NCBI RefSeq assembly: GCF_014803895.1
Contig: NZ_JAAVAU010000004.1
Location: forward strand, 92,739-124,397
Reading direction: 5' to 3'
DNA length: 31,659 nt
DNA from: Lactobacillus sp.
GTDB taxonomy: Bacteria > Bacillota > Bacilli > Lactobacillales > Lactobacillaceae
Part shown: in pieces, positions 6,385 to 14,305 of the stretch
How positions within the stretch are numbered: the stretch's first letter is position 1
How the letters are laid out: every line of letters begins with the position of its first letter
Position numbers and translations under genes: made by a program
The notes under the pieces: generated by a model
What the model saw: the letters and a program-made list of their open reading frames with translations, nothing else
Database searches by the model: none
What the model was told of the DNA's origin: nothing

Positions 6385-7075
6385 ATGGGCTATCATTTTG
6401 CTACTTTTGGTGCTAGTGAAAGTGCAGCTAAGGTATGCCATAAAGTCAGCAAAAAGCGCTGGCTTACCTGTAGGAGCCTATCTAGCTTGTGACTGGGAAG
6501 TCGGTGATGGTAATAATGTTAATGGTGGTAAAGAGGCTAGCAGAAATGCTGTCCTAATTTTTATGGAAGTGGTTAAAAATGCAGGTTTTAAACCCTTGCT
6601 TTACTCAGGAGCTTTTTTACTGAAAAATAATATTGATACTCAGGCTGTTGTAGAAAAGTATGGTACTTGCTTATGGGTTGCAGCATATCCTAGTGGTAAT
6701 GGTGTACAAGTAGACATGGCTGATTTTAACTATTTTCCATCAATGGATGGCGTAGCAATCTGGCAATTTACTGATAATTGGCGTGGATGGTATGTTGATG
6801 GAAATATCAATGTAGTAGAACTCAAAGAAAATATTACTTCTACCTGGGTTAAAGAAGATGGGATTTTTACTTTAAGCAGAGATTTAAATATTCATACCCA
6901 ACCTAAGATAGATTCTCCTTCAATTGCTAAGCTAAATAAGGGAGATGTTGTTAAATATGATGCTGTTTTGCAGGGACCACTTAGATTGTGGCTTAGACAA
7001 CCCCGTTCAAATGGTGAGTACGGTTATATTGTAGGGAAGGACAAATATGGAAAACCACTAGGAAAGTTTAGTTAG
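6205..7075 (+). pseudogene. Frameshifted GH25 lysin paralogue
   Basis: The first frame (from ATG 6205) matches the intact lysin for 76 residues, then runs to a stop at 6490-6492. The rest of the lysin, beginning YAIKSAKSAG, continues in another frame to the stop at 7073-7075. Between GCAGCT and TATGC the intact gene has 15 nt and this copy has 4, a net loss of 11 nt, which removes residues and shifts the frame. The intact copy has GCTAA twice here, suggesting slippage. The rest of the domain, including ACDWE and the SH3-like tail, is preserved at roughly four residues in five, so inactivation looks recent. The upstream site (AAGAAAGAG) is weaker than that of the working copy. Confidence 0.9.
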
Positions 7076-7290
7076 CCTTTGGACTTGATATAAAATAAAG
7101 TAGCCAAATTTAGAGATAATTTATTAAAAGATAGATTAATTTTAAAATGTGAAACAAAAATTACAGTTTTTTTGCGTATTTTATTGATAGGGGAATATTT
7201 ATAATTCTTATTGATGTGCTTAACATCAACTATTTAAAATTAAAATAGCATTAAATAAAGTTTTGCACTGATACTATTAATCAAAAAAAC
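7076..7290. other. Non-coding stretch at the phage-host boundary
   Basis: About 215 bp of very AT-rich DNA with no convincing reading frame, RNA gene or promoter that I can support. It may contain the decayed end of older phage material; the exact boundary with the host genome cannot be placed. Confidence 0.5.
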
Positions 7291-7337
7291 AACCCCACAT
7301 ATTATTTATATACAGGTAATATGTGGGGTTTTATTAT
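7284..7337. terminator. Bidirectional terminator with perfect 14-bp stem
   Basis: AACCCCACATATTA (7291-7304) and TAATATGTGGGGTT (7317-7330) are perfect complements around a 12-nt loop. An A-run (7284-7289) precedes and TTATTATT follows. It closes the phage-remnant side and isolates the GntR operon. No intact gene directly precedes it. Confidence 0.8.
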
Positions 7338-7392
7338 TATTAAATTGGTTTAATTTTATTTTGTGAAACAAATAATCCACAGCTTTCAATGA

Positions 7393-7447
7393 TTGTAATT
7401 TTCAAAATAGCTGTTATACTTATAGTGTAATAGATATCTAATACGCT
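7393..7447 (+). promoter_or_regulatory. Promoter and palindromic operator of the GntR-ABC operon
   Basis: TTGTAA (7393-7398), 16-bp spacer, TATACT (7415-7420). Right after the -10 box, GTGTAAT-AGATATCT-AATACGC (7425-7446) is an imperfect palindrome: the 8-bp centre is perfect and five of seven outer pairs match. It overlaps the expected transcription start. That is where a YtrA-type repressor made by the first gene would be expected to bind and block its own operon. Confidence 0.6.
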
Positions 7448-7467
7448 AAAAATGGGAGGATAATAAA

Positions 7468-7836
7468 TTGCAATTTCAAGATAATATCCCGATTTATATT
7501 CAAATAGAAAAGTACTTATATCGTCAAATTGCACTTGGGCAATTAAAGCCGGGTGAAAAGGTGCCTTCAGTAAGACAACTAGCAGTAGATTTAACAGTAA
7601 ATGTAAATACTGTTCAGCGTGCTTTAAATCAAATGAATAATGAAGGCATCTTATATGTTAAACGTGGTTTAGGTTCATTTGTGACTGAAGATACTAATTT
7701 GATTTTACAAAAAAGACAAGAATTAGTTGAAGATGAATTAAGCGAATTTCTTAAAAGTACTGCTCAGTTAGGTTTGAGTCCTGAGCAAACCCTGACAGCT
7801 TTAAAGAAGTATATCGAGGAGACAGGAGGAGATTGA
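7468..7836 (+). CDS. GntR-family transcriptional regulator, YtrA subfamily
   Basis: 122 aa, TTG start at 7468, 7 nt after the strong ribosome site GGGAGGA (7454-7460). Residues ~5-72 form the GntR winged helix: IPIYIQIEKYLYRQIALGQL, PGEKVPSVRQLA, then NVNTVQRALNQMNNEGILY. The C-terminal part is only about 45 residues and helical, too short for an FCR or UTRA effector domain. This is the mark of the YtrA subfamily, which usually represses an ABC exporter operon starting with itself. The gene leads such an operon here; the ABC gene starts 2 nt after its stop. The inducer is unknown; in relatives it is often a wall-active antibiotic or bacteriocin. Confidence 0.9.
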   Translation: MQFQDNIPIYIQIEKYLYRQIALGQLKPGEKVPSVRQLAVDLTVNVNTVQRALNQMNNEGILYVKRGLGSFVTEDTNLILQKRQELVEDELSEFLKSTAQLGLSPEQTLTALKKYIEETGGD

Positions 7837-7838
7837 AA

Positions 7839-8546
7839 ATGAGCGAAGTATTAAATATAAAAAATTTGACTTATCGAAAAAATTTGAGAAAAATTTTGGA
7901 TAATGTAAATTTAACCGTTGAATCTGGAAAAATTATTGCTTTATTAGGAGAAAATGGTGCTGGTAAAACTACTTTAATGAAGATTATTGCTGGGATTGCT
8001 AAACACTATAAGGGAACGATAACAGTAGACGGTAAAGAAAAAGAGGCGGAACGTAAGTCTGTACTTTCAATGACTGATTCTTTAAAGGGATTCAGTGACT
8101 CAGTAACGATCAGTTGGATTCGTGCTTTTTATAGCAAGATTTATATAGATTTTGATAAAAAGCAATTTGATGAATTGTTAAGCTTTATGAAACTTAGTGA
8201 TGAGATGAAGCTGGGACAGCTTTCGAGAGGGATGCGTGAAAAGTTAATTATTGCCTTAACTTTAAGTCGTAAAGCTAAACTTTACTTGCTTGATGAACCA
8301 TTCTCAGGAATTGATCCAATGACAAGAAAAAAGATTATTAATTCCATTTTACTTTGGAAAGATGAAGATAGTACTTTAATTATTTCGGATCATTTTGTAA
8401 ATGAAATTAGTAGTATTTTAGATCAAGTAATAGTTATTAAAGATAGAACAATTGCTAGCCATATATCAGCTGATAAAATTCGTGAAGAAGGGAAGAGTAT
8501 CGAACAGTATTACGAAGATTTTTATCAAGATGAGGTGAGTGAATAA
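7839..8546 (+). CDS. ABC transporter ATP-binding protein
   Basis: 235 aa. ATG 7839 is chosen over an in-frame TTG at 7833 because AGGAGG (7824-7829) is correctly spaced only for 7839. Walker A is GENGAGKT with K43; the signature is LSRGMREK; Walker B is LYLLDEPFSGID; the H-loop is in ISDH. This is the short single-domain ATPase of an ABC-2 type exporter. Its closest type is the ATPase encoded next to YtrA-like regulators. Two membrane proteins follow, the first overlapping the stop by 1 nt, so the complex is probably one or two ATPases with a permease heterodimer. The substrate is not evident. Confidence 0.92.
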   Translation: MSEVLNIKNLTYRKNLRKILDNVNLTVESGKIIALLGENGAGKTTLMKIIAGIAKHYKGTITVDGKEKEAERKSVLSMTDSLKGFSDSVTISWIRAFYSKIYIDFDKKQFDELLSFMKLSDEMKLGQLSRGMREKLIIALTLSRKAKLYLLDEPFSGIDPMTRKKIINSILLWKDEDSTLIISDHFVNEISSILDQVIVIKDRTIASHISADKIREEGKSIEQYYEDFYQDEVSE

Positions 8547-9364
8547 TGACAAAGTTCAGTGCTTTATTTAATGAACTATTTAAGACTAAGCGGCGTAGTG
8601 TACATCTATTGATACTTTTACAAATAGTTGCCACAGTTATTTTAACTATTTGGGCATTTATTGTGAAATTTGAGGGAGGGGAACCGGCTTCTTATTTTTT
8701 AGAAATGATGGGAGTAACTTCAGTGTGTGCTGATGTAGCATACGTAGTTATGTCTACTTGGCAAAATGAACGAGTCTATAAGTATCAAACTTGGAGGTTG
8801 ATACCAATTTCTGCGACAAAAACTTATCTTGGAAATATTTTATCTGGATTTGTTGCTGGGTTGTATTTAGTTATTGTTCAAATTGGATTATTGATTATTT
8901 CAACTTTACCCATATTTACATCTCAAACAGTTAGAAAAAGTATAGGCGAGGGAATTAATCATTTTCAACAAGTAAAATTTAGTATTTTATGGGATAAATT
9001 CTGGTCAATTTTTAATTGGGGAGATATTTTAAGCGTTTTTCTGGCTTTCTTTTTATTTGCAATTTTGGTTTATAGTACAGTATCAACTATTGATTTAAGT
9101 TCAAAAGCAATTGCAGACTTTTTACCAGAAAAATTTAATAAATTTGCTCGCTTCTGTATAACTGTAGTTTTAGTAATTTTAAGTTTCATTTTAATTAGTA
9201 ACTTATCAACTGAATTTACTAGTTTCTACGATAGTTTGTTTGACTTTAATGAAGCTATTTCTGTACATGGTATTTGGACTTCTAACGCGACTTTTTTAAC
9301 TTTAGATGTAATCTTATCCGGAATTAATATTTGGCTTCTAGGTGCCTTTCATGAAGGAAAATAA
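8546..9364 (+). CDS. ABC-2 type permease-like membrane protein 1
   Basis: 272 aa with about six hydrophobic segments: ~18-40, ~55-70, ~95-125, ~165-185, ~205-225 and ~245-268. The start overlaps the ABC stop (TAATG). It shares a patterned stretch with the next gene, NERVYKYQTWRLIPIS here against NEKLLHTKTWNLIPIS there, followed by Y(L/F)xN(I/L)LS, so the two arose by tandem duplication. No periplasmic domain is apparent. Likely the membrane half of an exporter or bacteriocin/antibiotic-resistance pump. This is inferred from operon structure rather than from a recognised family motif. Confidence 0.82.
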   Translation: MTKFSALFNELFKTKRRSVHLLILLQIVATVILTIWAFIVKFEGGEPASYFLEMMGVTSVCADVAYVVMSTWQNERVYKYQTWRLIPISATKTYLGNILSGFVAGLYLVIVQIGLLIISTLPIFTSQTVRKSIGEGINHFQQVKFSILWDKFWSIFNWGDILSVFLAFFLFAILVYSTVSTIDLSSKAIADFLPEKFNKFARFCITVVLVILSFILISNLSTEFTSFYDSLFDFNEAISVHGIWTSNATFLTLDVILSGINIWLLGAFHEGK

Positions 9365-9375
9365 AGGGAGATAAA

Positions 9376-10203
9376 ATGACCAATTTTGCTACGGTATTTA
9401 AGATAACTTTTTTTAATAAAAGGCAATTTGTTCAAAGATTAGCATTAGTACAGTTTATTGGCGCTATTTTAATTGCAATTTGGTGGATGATTGGTGAAGG
9501 AAATCCAACGGCAGATTGGCAAATTAGCGGATTATTAATGTTTTTAACATTAATGCCATTTGTAGATATATTCTTTCTGTTTGTATCTTCCTATCGAAAT
9601 GAAAAACTTCTACATACCAAAACATGGAATTTAATTCCAATATCAACTGGTAAATTATATTTTGCTAATTTACTATCTACAATTGGAGAAGGAATTTATT
9701 TAATCCTGCTTCAAATAGTGATGAGTTTTGTACTAATGATTCCAGTTACAACAATAAGTGGTTTTTGGTCAAGTATGCAAAAGCAATTTGGGTCAATTGC
9801 TGAAAGAAATCTTTGGCAATATATTAAATTAGAGGATGTTATCAAGATAAGCATCTTGTTACTAGCCAGTGTAATTTTTTTCTATGCTTTAATTTCACTA
9901 ATTAATATTTCTAGTATAGTATTAAGTGATTTCGTTAGTCGAAAATATAATAAAATCATCAAGTTTGTTATTGAAGTTACTTTACTAGTAATTGCTATTG
10001 TTTTATTAGTAAGAGTATCAAACTTTCTCTTTTCCATAATTGAAGAAACCTTACAATTAGGAATGTTCCAACATGTATTAGGGAGTAATAAGATATATGT
10101 AGAGCCCAATATGTGGGTAACAATTGTAATTACTATTATCTTAGACATAATGATGCTAGTAATTAATATTTATCTGTTAAAACATTTTTACGAGGCAAAA
10201 TAA
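9376..10203 (+). CDS. ABC-2 type permease-like membrane protein 2 (paralogue of the previous gene)
   Basis: 275 aa with the same six-segment layout and the same TWNLIPIS signature after the second membrane segment. It starts 11 nt after the previous stop with its own AAAGGGAG site. The likely heterodimer partner of permease 1. The operon ends here: an intrinsic terminator starts at the stop codon. Poly-hydrophobic, Ile/Leu/Val-rich composition with few charged loops; function is inferred from context only. Confidence 0.82.
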   Translation: MTNFATVFKITFFNKRQFVQRLALVQFIGAILIAIWWMIGEGNPTADWQISGLLMFLTLMPFVDIFFLFVSSYRNEKLLHTKTWNLIPISTGKLYFANLLSTIGEGIYLILLQIVMSFVLMIPVTTISGFWSSMQKQFGSIAERNLWQYIKLEDVIKISILLLASVIFFYALISLINISSIVLSDFVSRKYNKIIKFVIEVTLLVIAIVLLVRVSNFLFSIIEETLQLGMFQHVLGSNKIYVEPNMWVTIVITIILDIMMLVINIYLLKHFYEAK

Positions 10204-10260
10204 AAAAGATGAAATATCTTATCGATTAAAATGTTCGATAGGAAACTTCATCTTTTTATT
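10203..10260. terminator. Bidirectional terminator between convergent operons
   Basis: AAAAAGATGAA (10203-10213) pairs with TTCATCTTTTT (10247-10257), and inside it TATCGA (10220-10225) pairs with TCGATA (10235-10240). A-run on the left and T-run on the right serve both the ABC operon and the minus-strand genes. Confidence 0.82.
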
Positions 10261-10273
10261 TTTTGCTAATAAA

Positions 10274-10462
10274 TTAAGCTTGTTGGCTTTGAATGTAATC
10301 TAAAACTTGTTCTGCTTCTTCAAGAGTATAGGTTTCCTCTCCGGCCTTCATAGCATGAATTTTTTCAACTGATAAATGGCTAGAAAAGGCTAACGCAGTG
10401 TCATTAACACCATGTTTCACTTCAAAATCAATAATTGCATTAGTTAATTCTTCTTGATTCAT
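10274..10462 (-). CDS. Small conserved-looking protein of unknown function (62 aa)
   Basis: 62 aa, acidic and helical, no membrane segment. It resembles small lactobacillus proteins of the kind labelled 'LBP_cg2779 family', but I recall this only loosely. The segment NDTALAFSSHLSVEKIHAMKAG has a helix-turn-helix-like rhythm, which may mean DNA binding or only a helical bundle. A good GAAGGAG ribosome site precedes the ATG, and the gene lies 15 nt after the signal peptidase gene on the same strand, so they are co-transcribed. It ends at the shared terminator 10203-10260. Confidence 0.72.
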   Translation of the reverse strand: MNQEELTNAIIDFEVKHGVNDTALAFSSHLSVEKIHAMKAGEETYTLEEAEQVLDYIQSQQA

Positions 10463-10477
10463 TATAAAACTCCTTCT

Positions 10478-11053
10478 TTAGAATACTTTAATCTGATTAA
10501 ATGGATAGTACCGAAGCTTCACTTCACCAATGATTGCACTTCGTTTAATGAAGCCGATCATTCTGGAATCTTTAGAAACATTTCGGTGGTCTCCCATAAC
10601 AAAGTAACAATTCTTTGGAACTTTATTAACACCATATAGCTGCTTTAATGAGAAATTATTTGTATAAAGTTCTCCTTTAGGCAATTTTTTCTCATACTCT
10701 TGCAAATAAGGCTGTTTAATGGCTTTACCATTAATATACATTACGTCGTTTTTAGATTCAATAGTATCGCCTGGAAGACCGATAATTCGTTTAATATACA
10801 ATGCGCCAGGTTCATCTGGAGCTTTTAAAATAACTATATCTCCTCGACGAGGAGTAAAGTGACGTACGGCGATAATGCGGTCACCATCTTGAAATGTTGG
10901 TTGCATTGACGGCCCTGAAACAGTTTCATTCGAGAATACAAAACGGAATAAAAGAAAGTATATTCCCATAAAAATGACAACCATTCCTAAAATTTGAAGT
11001 ATAGATTTCCCCCAAGATTCTTGCTCAGGCTCCTGTTTCCTTGATTTAGCCAT
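10478..11053 (-). CDS. lepB: Signal peptidase I
   Basis: 191 aa. Removes signal peptides from exported preproteins at the outer face of the membrane. One N-terminal membrane anchor (~17-40) is followed by the catalytic domain: SGPSMQPT with nucleophile S49, YIKRIIGLPGD with general base K88, and the late box GDHR-N-SKDSR. This matches the Ser-Lys dyad of the S26 family and the typical length for Gram-positive type I enzymes. The ribosome site AAGGAG precedes the ATG by about 11 nt. It is the first gene of a two-gene minus-strand unit and is transcribed divergently from the methyltransferase-like gene. Confidence 0.95.
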   Translation of the reverse strand: MAKSRKQEPEQESWGKSILQILGMVVIFMGIYFLLFRFVFSNETVSGPSMQPTFQDGDRIIAVRHFTPRRGDIVILKAPDEPGALYIKRIIGLPGDTIESKNDVMYINGKAIKQPYLQEYEKKLPKGELYTNNFSLKQLYGVNKVPKNCYFVMGDHRNVSKDSRMIGFIKRSAIIGEVKLRYYPFNQIKVF

Positions 11054-11086
11054 AAATATTTTAACTCCTTTTCCTCATTACTTTCT

Positions 11087-11092
11087 ATTATA
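11087..11092 (-). promoter_or_regulatory. -10 box candidate of the lepB transcript
   Basis: On the minus strand this reads TATAAT, 34 nt from the lepB ATG. The -35 region is poor (TTCAAA at 15 bp spacing), so only the -10 hexamer is supported. Confidence 0.4.
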
Positions 11093-11145
11093 ACTGTTTT
11101 TAGTTGATTTGAATGGTAAAATCATTTAGTAAAGGAAAATTAATT

Positions 11146-11889
11146 ATGACAGATTATAAAGAACTATTAGTAAGTATTGATAAGAAATTAAATATTTCTT
11201 GCCTTCATCAACAGGTTCAAGAGGTAGTAAATATATTAAATTGTTTAGACAAAAAGGACATTTTACCTAAAGCACCTGCTCATATTGGCTTTCTACCTGA
11301 TGAATATGATGAGTTATTCTGGAAAGTAAGTAGTGAAGAACGGGTGTTACTTAAGCAAGCAGATAATTTATTAAATAATTTTAGAAGTTATTTATCGCGC
11401 TCATATGGACTATGGTCGCTTGCTAATTTAAAGACGGCTCGGATAATTAAGGATCAATATCAAGTAAATACTAGTTTAGAAGTTATGGGAGGAAATAGCT
11501 ACTGGTCAGCAGCTTTTGATAGAATAGGTGTGCAAGCAGTTAGTACAGACTCAATGTCTTGGGCTAAAACTTCCAACACAGGTAACCATCGTTTTTATAA
11601 GACAGAACAATTGGATGCTCAAAATGCAATTAAGAAGTATCGTGAGGTAGACTTAGTAATTTGTTGTTGGGCGCCAAATTTTGGAGATAGTGATTTAGAA
11701 GTTTTAACAGCTTTTAGAAAGTATAATACTCACGGGATTTTATTATTTATCGGGGAAAAAGATGGTGCAACTAATACTGCAAAATTCTGGGAACATGCTA
11801 GAATTATTAGTAGTTCAAAAATACGACAAGTAAATCAAACATTTCCTAATTTTGATTTTATTGATGAAAAAATTTATGAGATAAAGTAA
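11146..11889 (+). CDS. Methyltransferase-like protein
   Basis: 247 aa from ATG 11146, which has AAAGGA at 11131-11136; the upstream ATG at 11113 lacks a ribosome site. The middle part looks like a Rossmann methyltransferase: LEVMGGNSYWSAAFDRIG in the place of motif I, VQAVSTDS as the second strand with an acid, and VDLVICCWAPN as motif IV. The motif I is not the usual GxGxG, so SAM binding is inferred. The target is unknown. It heads a closely packed trio with a membrane protein (4-nt gap) and an rRNA methyltransferase, which may hint at an RNA-linked role or may be simple co-location. Confidence 0.7.
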   Translation: MTDYKELLVSIDKKLNISCLHQQVQEVVNILNCLDKKDILPKAPAHIGFLPDEYDELFWKVSSEERVLLKQADNLLNNFRSYLSRSYGLWSLANLKTARIIKDQYQVNTSLEVMGGNSYWSAAFDRIGVQAVSTDSMSWAKTSNTGNHRFYKTEQLDAQNAIKKYREVDLVICCWAPNFGDSDLEVLTAFRKYNTHGILLFIGEKDGATNTAKFWEHARIISSSKIRQVNQTFPNFDFIDEKIYEIK

Positions 11890-11893
11890 AAAA

Positions 11894-12868
11894 ATGAAAC
11901 TAAAAAAGTTAATTATATTTGTAATATCAATATTGTGTTTTGTTGGATTAGGAATAACTTTATCTATTCAGCAGTCACAGCAAGCAGATCAGATATTAAA
12001 TAATAATGGTTTATCTGCTAAGTATTATGTTTATACGGTTAAAAAGAATGAAAAAGTAAAGGATTTACTTATCTACTTAAAGAAATTGAATAATAAACAT
12101 ATTCAAGTTCATTTAAAGTCAGAGTACGATTCTAATCGGATTTTGATTTGGGCTAATTATGATATTCCAAGTCAACCTTTAGCTAGGGTGAGCTCGCGAT
12201 ATTTTACCAAGTCAGATTTTGATGGTCAGATCCAGTTAGCAGTAATTTCTTCTCAGACAAAAGAAGGAATAGTTACTTTCCAAGGGCATCATTATTTGAA
12301 AGAGAATAATCGATATATTACTGTAATCGGCCAATTAAAGGGTAATAGTGAGAGTGAAAATAGTCAAAAGGTTTATTATTTAACGACGGGAATTAACCAA
12401 CCTACAGCAAATGAATCATTAATAAATTATAAGGTACTTATTGATGGATTAACTGGGAAACAAGCAACTAGTGTAAAGAAATTTTTAGGTGGTAAACAAG
12501 AAGTAGTAGATTTTGCCAAGACCTATAATCGCCAACATGGCATTAATCCAACCAAGAAATTTATATTTGCAATATTATGTGTAATTATAGCTTTAATTTC
12601 AAGCGCGTTTATTAGTATCTTAGATAGTAAAAATTCTAAATTAGCTTTTAGTAGAAAAGGTTTTATCAAGTATTTAATTAAAAGTAATGCCTTTAAATAT
12701 GTTTTTTTGAATTTAATTATGATTTTAGTTATCTTTATTGTTTTACAATTTACTAATTTCTTTTCAAATAAGCTACAGTTATTCAATCTTTATGCAATTA
12801 TTTTTATTTTACAATGCCTTACTTATGGTGGAGTAATGTTTTTTAAACAAATGAAAAAGGATAGATAA
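11894..12868 (+). CDS. Membrane protein of unknown function, one N-terminal and three C-terminal TM segments
   Basis: 324 aa. One membrane segment at ~5-25, then about 195 mostly hydrophilic, probably extracellular residues, then hydrophobic segments at ~222-243, ~268-288 and ~295-316 and a basic end (KQMKKDR). The layout (one TM, outer domain, three TM) is that of FtsX/MacB-type permeases, but no clear family motif is seen and no ATPase gene adjoins. Upstream it has only a weak ribosome site next to the preceding stop, suggesting translational coupling. Its stop overlaps the rsmF start by 1 nt (TAATG). Confidence 0.72.
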   Translation: MKLKKLIIFVISILCFVGLGITLSIQQSQQADQILNNNGLSAKYYVYTVKKNEKVKDLLIYLKKLNNKHIQVHLKSEYDSNRILIWANYDIPSQPLARVSSRYFTKSDFDGQIQLAVISSQTKEGIVTFQGHHYLKENNRYITVIGQLKGNSESENSQKVYYLTTGINQPTANESLINYKVLIDGLTGKQATSVKKFLGGKQEVVDFAKTYNRQHGINPTKKFIFAILCVIIALISSAFISILDSKNSKLAFSRKGFIKYLIKSNAFKYVFLNLIMILVIFIVLQFTNFFSNKLQLFNLYAIIFILQCLTYGGVMFFKQMKKDR

Positions 12869-14259
12869 TGAGTCAATTACCAAAAGAATTTGTTGCCAAA
12901 TATCAAAATTTATTAGGTGAAGAAGAAAGCAAAGTCTTTTTTGAAGCGATTGAGAATGATAACACTAAAAAAGGTTTTCGTTTAAATAGCTTAAAAAACA
13001 ACTTTCAAAAAGTTAAGTATTCTTTAAAAGACCCGATAACATTTGTAGATAATGCTTATTATGGCACCGTATCTGGCAATGATGTGGAATGGGTTAGCGG
13101 TGATGTTTATTCGCAAGATCCATCAGCAATGTATCCCGCACAGATTGCCGATGTACAACCAGGAGAAAAAGTACTAGATCTTTGTGCAGCCCCTGGAGGT
13201 AAATCTACTGCTCTAGCTGAAAAATTAGGTGGAGAAGGACTGTTAGTTGCTAATGAAATTTCTAATACGCGAGCAAAAATTTTACGTGAAAATCTAGAAC
13301 GATGGGGTGCAACTAATGTAGTTATTACTAATGAAAGCCCGGATAAATTAGCTACTAAGTTTATTAATTATTTTGACAAAATTATTATTGATGCACCTTG
13401 TTCTGGAGAAGGGATGTTTAGAAAAGATCCTAATGCTATGAAATATTGGTCCCCAGATTATGTCCTAAAATGCCAAATTCGCCAAAAAGAAATTATTCAA
13501 GAAGCGATTAAGATGCTTAGACCAGGCGGTAAAATTATTTATTCAACTTGTACTTATTCACCAGAAGAAGATGAACAAATAGTTAGCTGGTTAGTTAATG
13601 AATATGGCTTTAAAATTTTACCAGTTAAGCATTATACGGGGATGGCAAGTGGTCGTCCTGAATGGGCTGATAATAATAAAGCCTTAAAAGAAACCGTTCG
13701 TCTTTGGTTTCAAGATGGTGTAGGTGAGGGTCAATTTGCAGCACTGTTGCAAGCTCCAGATAAGGATGAAGTTGTTAAGGTAAAGAAAAATAGGAAAAAA
13801 GATAAAAGAACAAAAATTACAGGTCAAAAACTGGATAAAAAGCAGCAAGAACTAGTTGCTAAAGTATTAGATCGATTTGTTCTTCCAACCCAAATAACTA
13901 ATTGGTCGAAAAATGTAGTAAATAGTAATAATCATATATATTTACCAGCTATCGTTGAAAATGATCTTCAAGGTTTACATGTTCTAAGTAATGGGGTTGA
14001 ATTAGGAATTCTAAAGAAAAATAGATTTGAGCCTGGTCATCAACTTGCTGAAGTTTTAGGCCAAAAAGAGCAAACTCAAGTGATTAATTTAGCCACTGAA
14101 GAAGCCTATCGTAAGTTTTTACACGGAGAAACTTTAAAAGTCGACTCAGAATTACACGGTTTTGTATTAGTTTCTTATCAAGATCATGTCTTTAGCTTTG
14201 GAAAAATTGGTGGGGATAAAATGTTAAAGAATTTTTATCCTAAAGGATTAAGAAAATAG
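12868..14259 (+). CDS. rsmF: 16S rRNA (cytosine-C5) methyltransferase, RsmF/NOL1-NOP2-Sun family
   Basis: 463 aa. Transfers a methyl group from SAM to C5 of a cytosine in rRNA. Motif I is LDLCAAPGGKST (103-114); motif IV is IDAPCSGEGMF with C178; motif VI is IIYSTCTYSPEE with C228 as the expected nucleophile. The lysine-rich linker (~303-325) leads to a C-terminal PUA-like domain (~330-463) ending GKIGGDKMLKNFYPKGLRK, as in the long RsmF-type proteins of lactobacilli. Exact target base cannot be told from sequence. Last gene of its operon; a terminator starts 2 nt after the stop. Confidence 0.9.
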   Translation: MSQLPKEFVAKYQNLLGEEESKVFFEAIENDNTKKGFRLNSLKNNFQKVKYSLKDPITFVDNAYYGTVSGNDVEWVSGDVYSQDPSAMYPAQIADVQPGEKVLDLCAAPGGKSTALAEKLGGEGLLVANEISNTRAKILRENLERWGATNVVITNESPDKLATKFINYFDKIIIDAPCSGEGMFRKDPNAMKYWSPDYVLKCQIRQKEIIQEAIKMLRPGGKIIYSTCTYSPEEDEQIVSWLVNEYGFKILPVKHYTGMASGRPEWADNNKALKETVRLWFQDGVGEGQFAALLQAPDKDEVVKVKKNRKKDKRTKITGQKLDKKQQELVAKVLDRFVLPTQITNWSKNVVNSNNHIYLPAIVENDLQGLHVLSNGVELGILKKNRFEPGHQLAEVLGQKEQTQVINLATEEAYRKFLHGETLKVDSELHGFVLVSYQDHVFSFGKIGGDKMLKNFYPKGLRK

Positions 14260-14261
14260 TT

Positions 14262-14304
14262 AAAAAAGGTATGTGCCCGTATCATAGGGACGCATACCTT
14301 TTTC
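14262..14304. terminator. Bidirectional terminator between rsmF and fni
   Basis: AAAAAAGGTATG...GCCC pairs with GGGA-CGCATACCTTTTT around a GTATCATA loop, with one bulged A and one wobble. A and T runs on the two sides fit termination in both directions between convergent genes. Confidence 0.8.
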
Positions 14305-14305
14305 A

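Noticed and set aside
6430..6440. Programmed ribosomal frameshift in the second lysin
   Set aside because: The site lacks a slippery heptamer and the change is a net loss of 11 nt including conserved residues, which fits mutation.
6398..7075. Second half of the broken lysin as a separate gene starting at 6398
   Set aside because: Its first 10 residues come from an out-of-frame part of the lysin and no ribosome site precedes; it is the downstream part of one frameshifted gene.
11113..11145. Upstream ATG start for the methyltransferase-like gene
   Set aside because: No ribosome site before it; AAAGGA lies between it and the better ATG at 11146.
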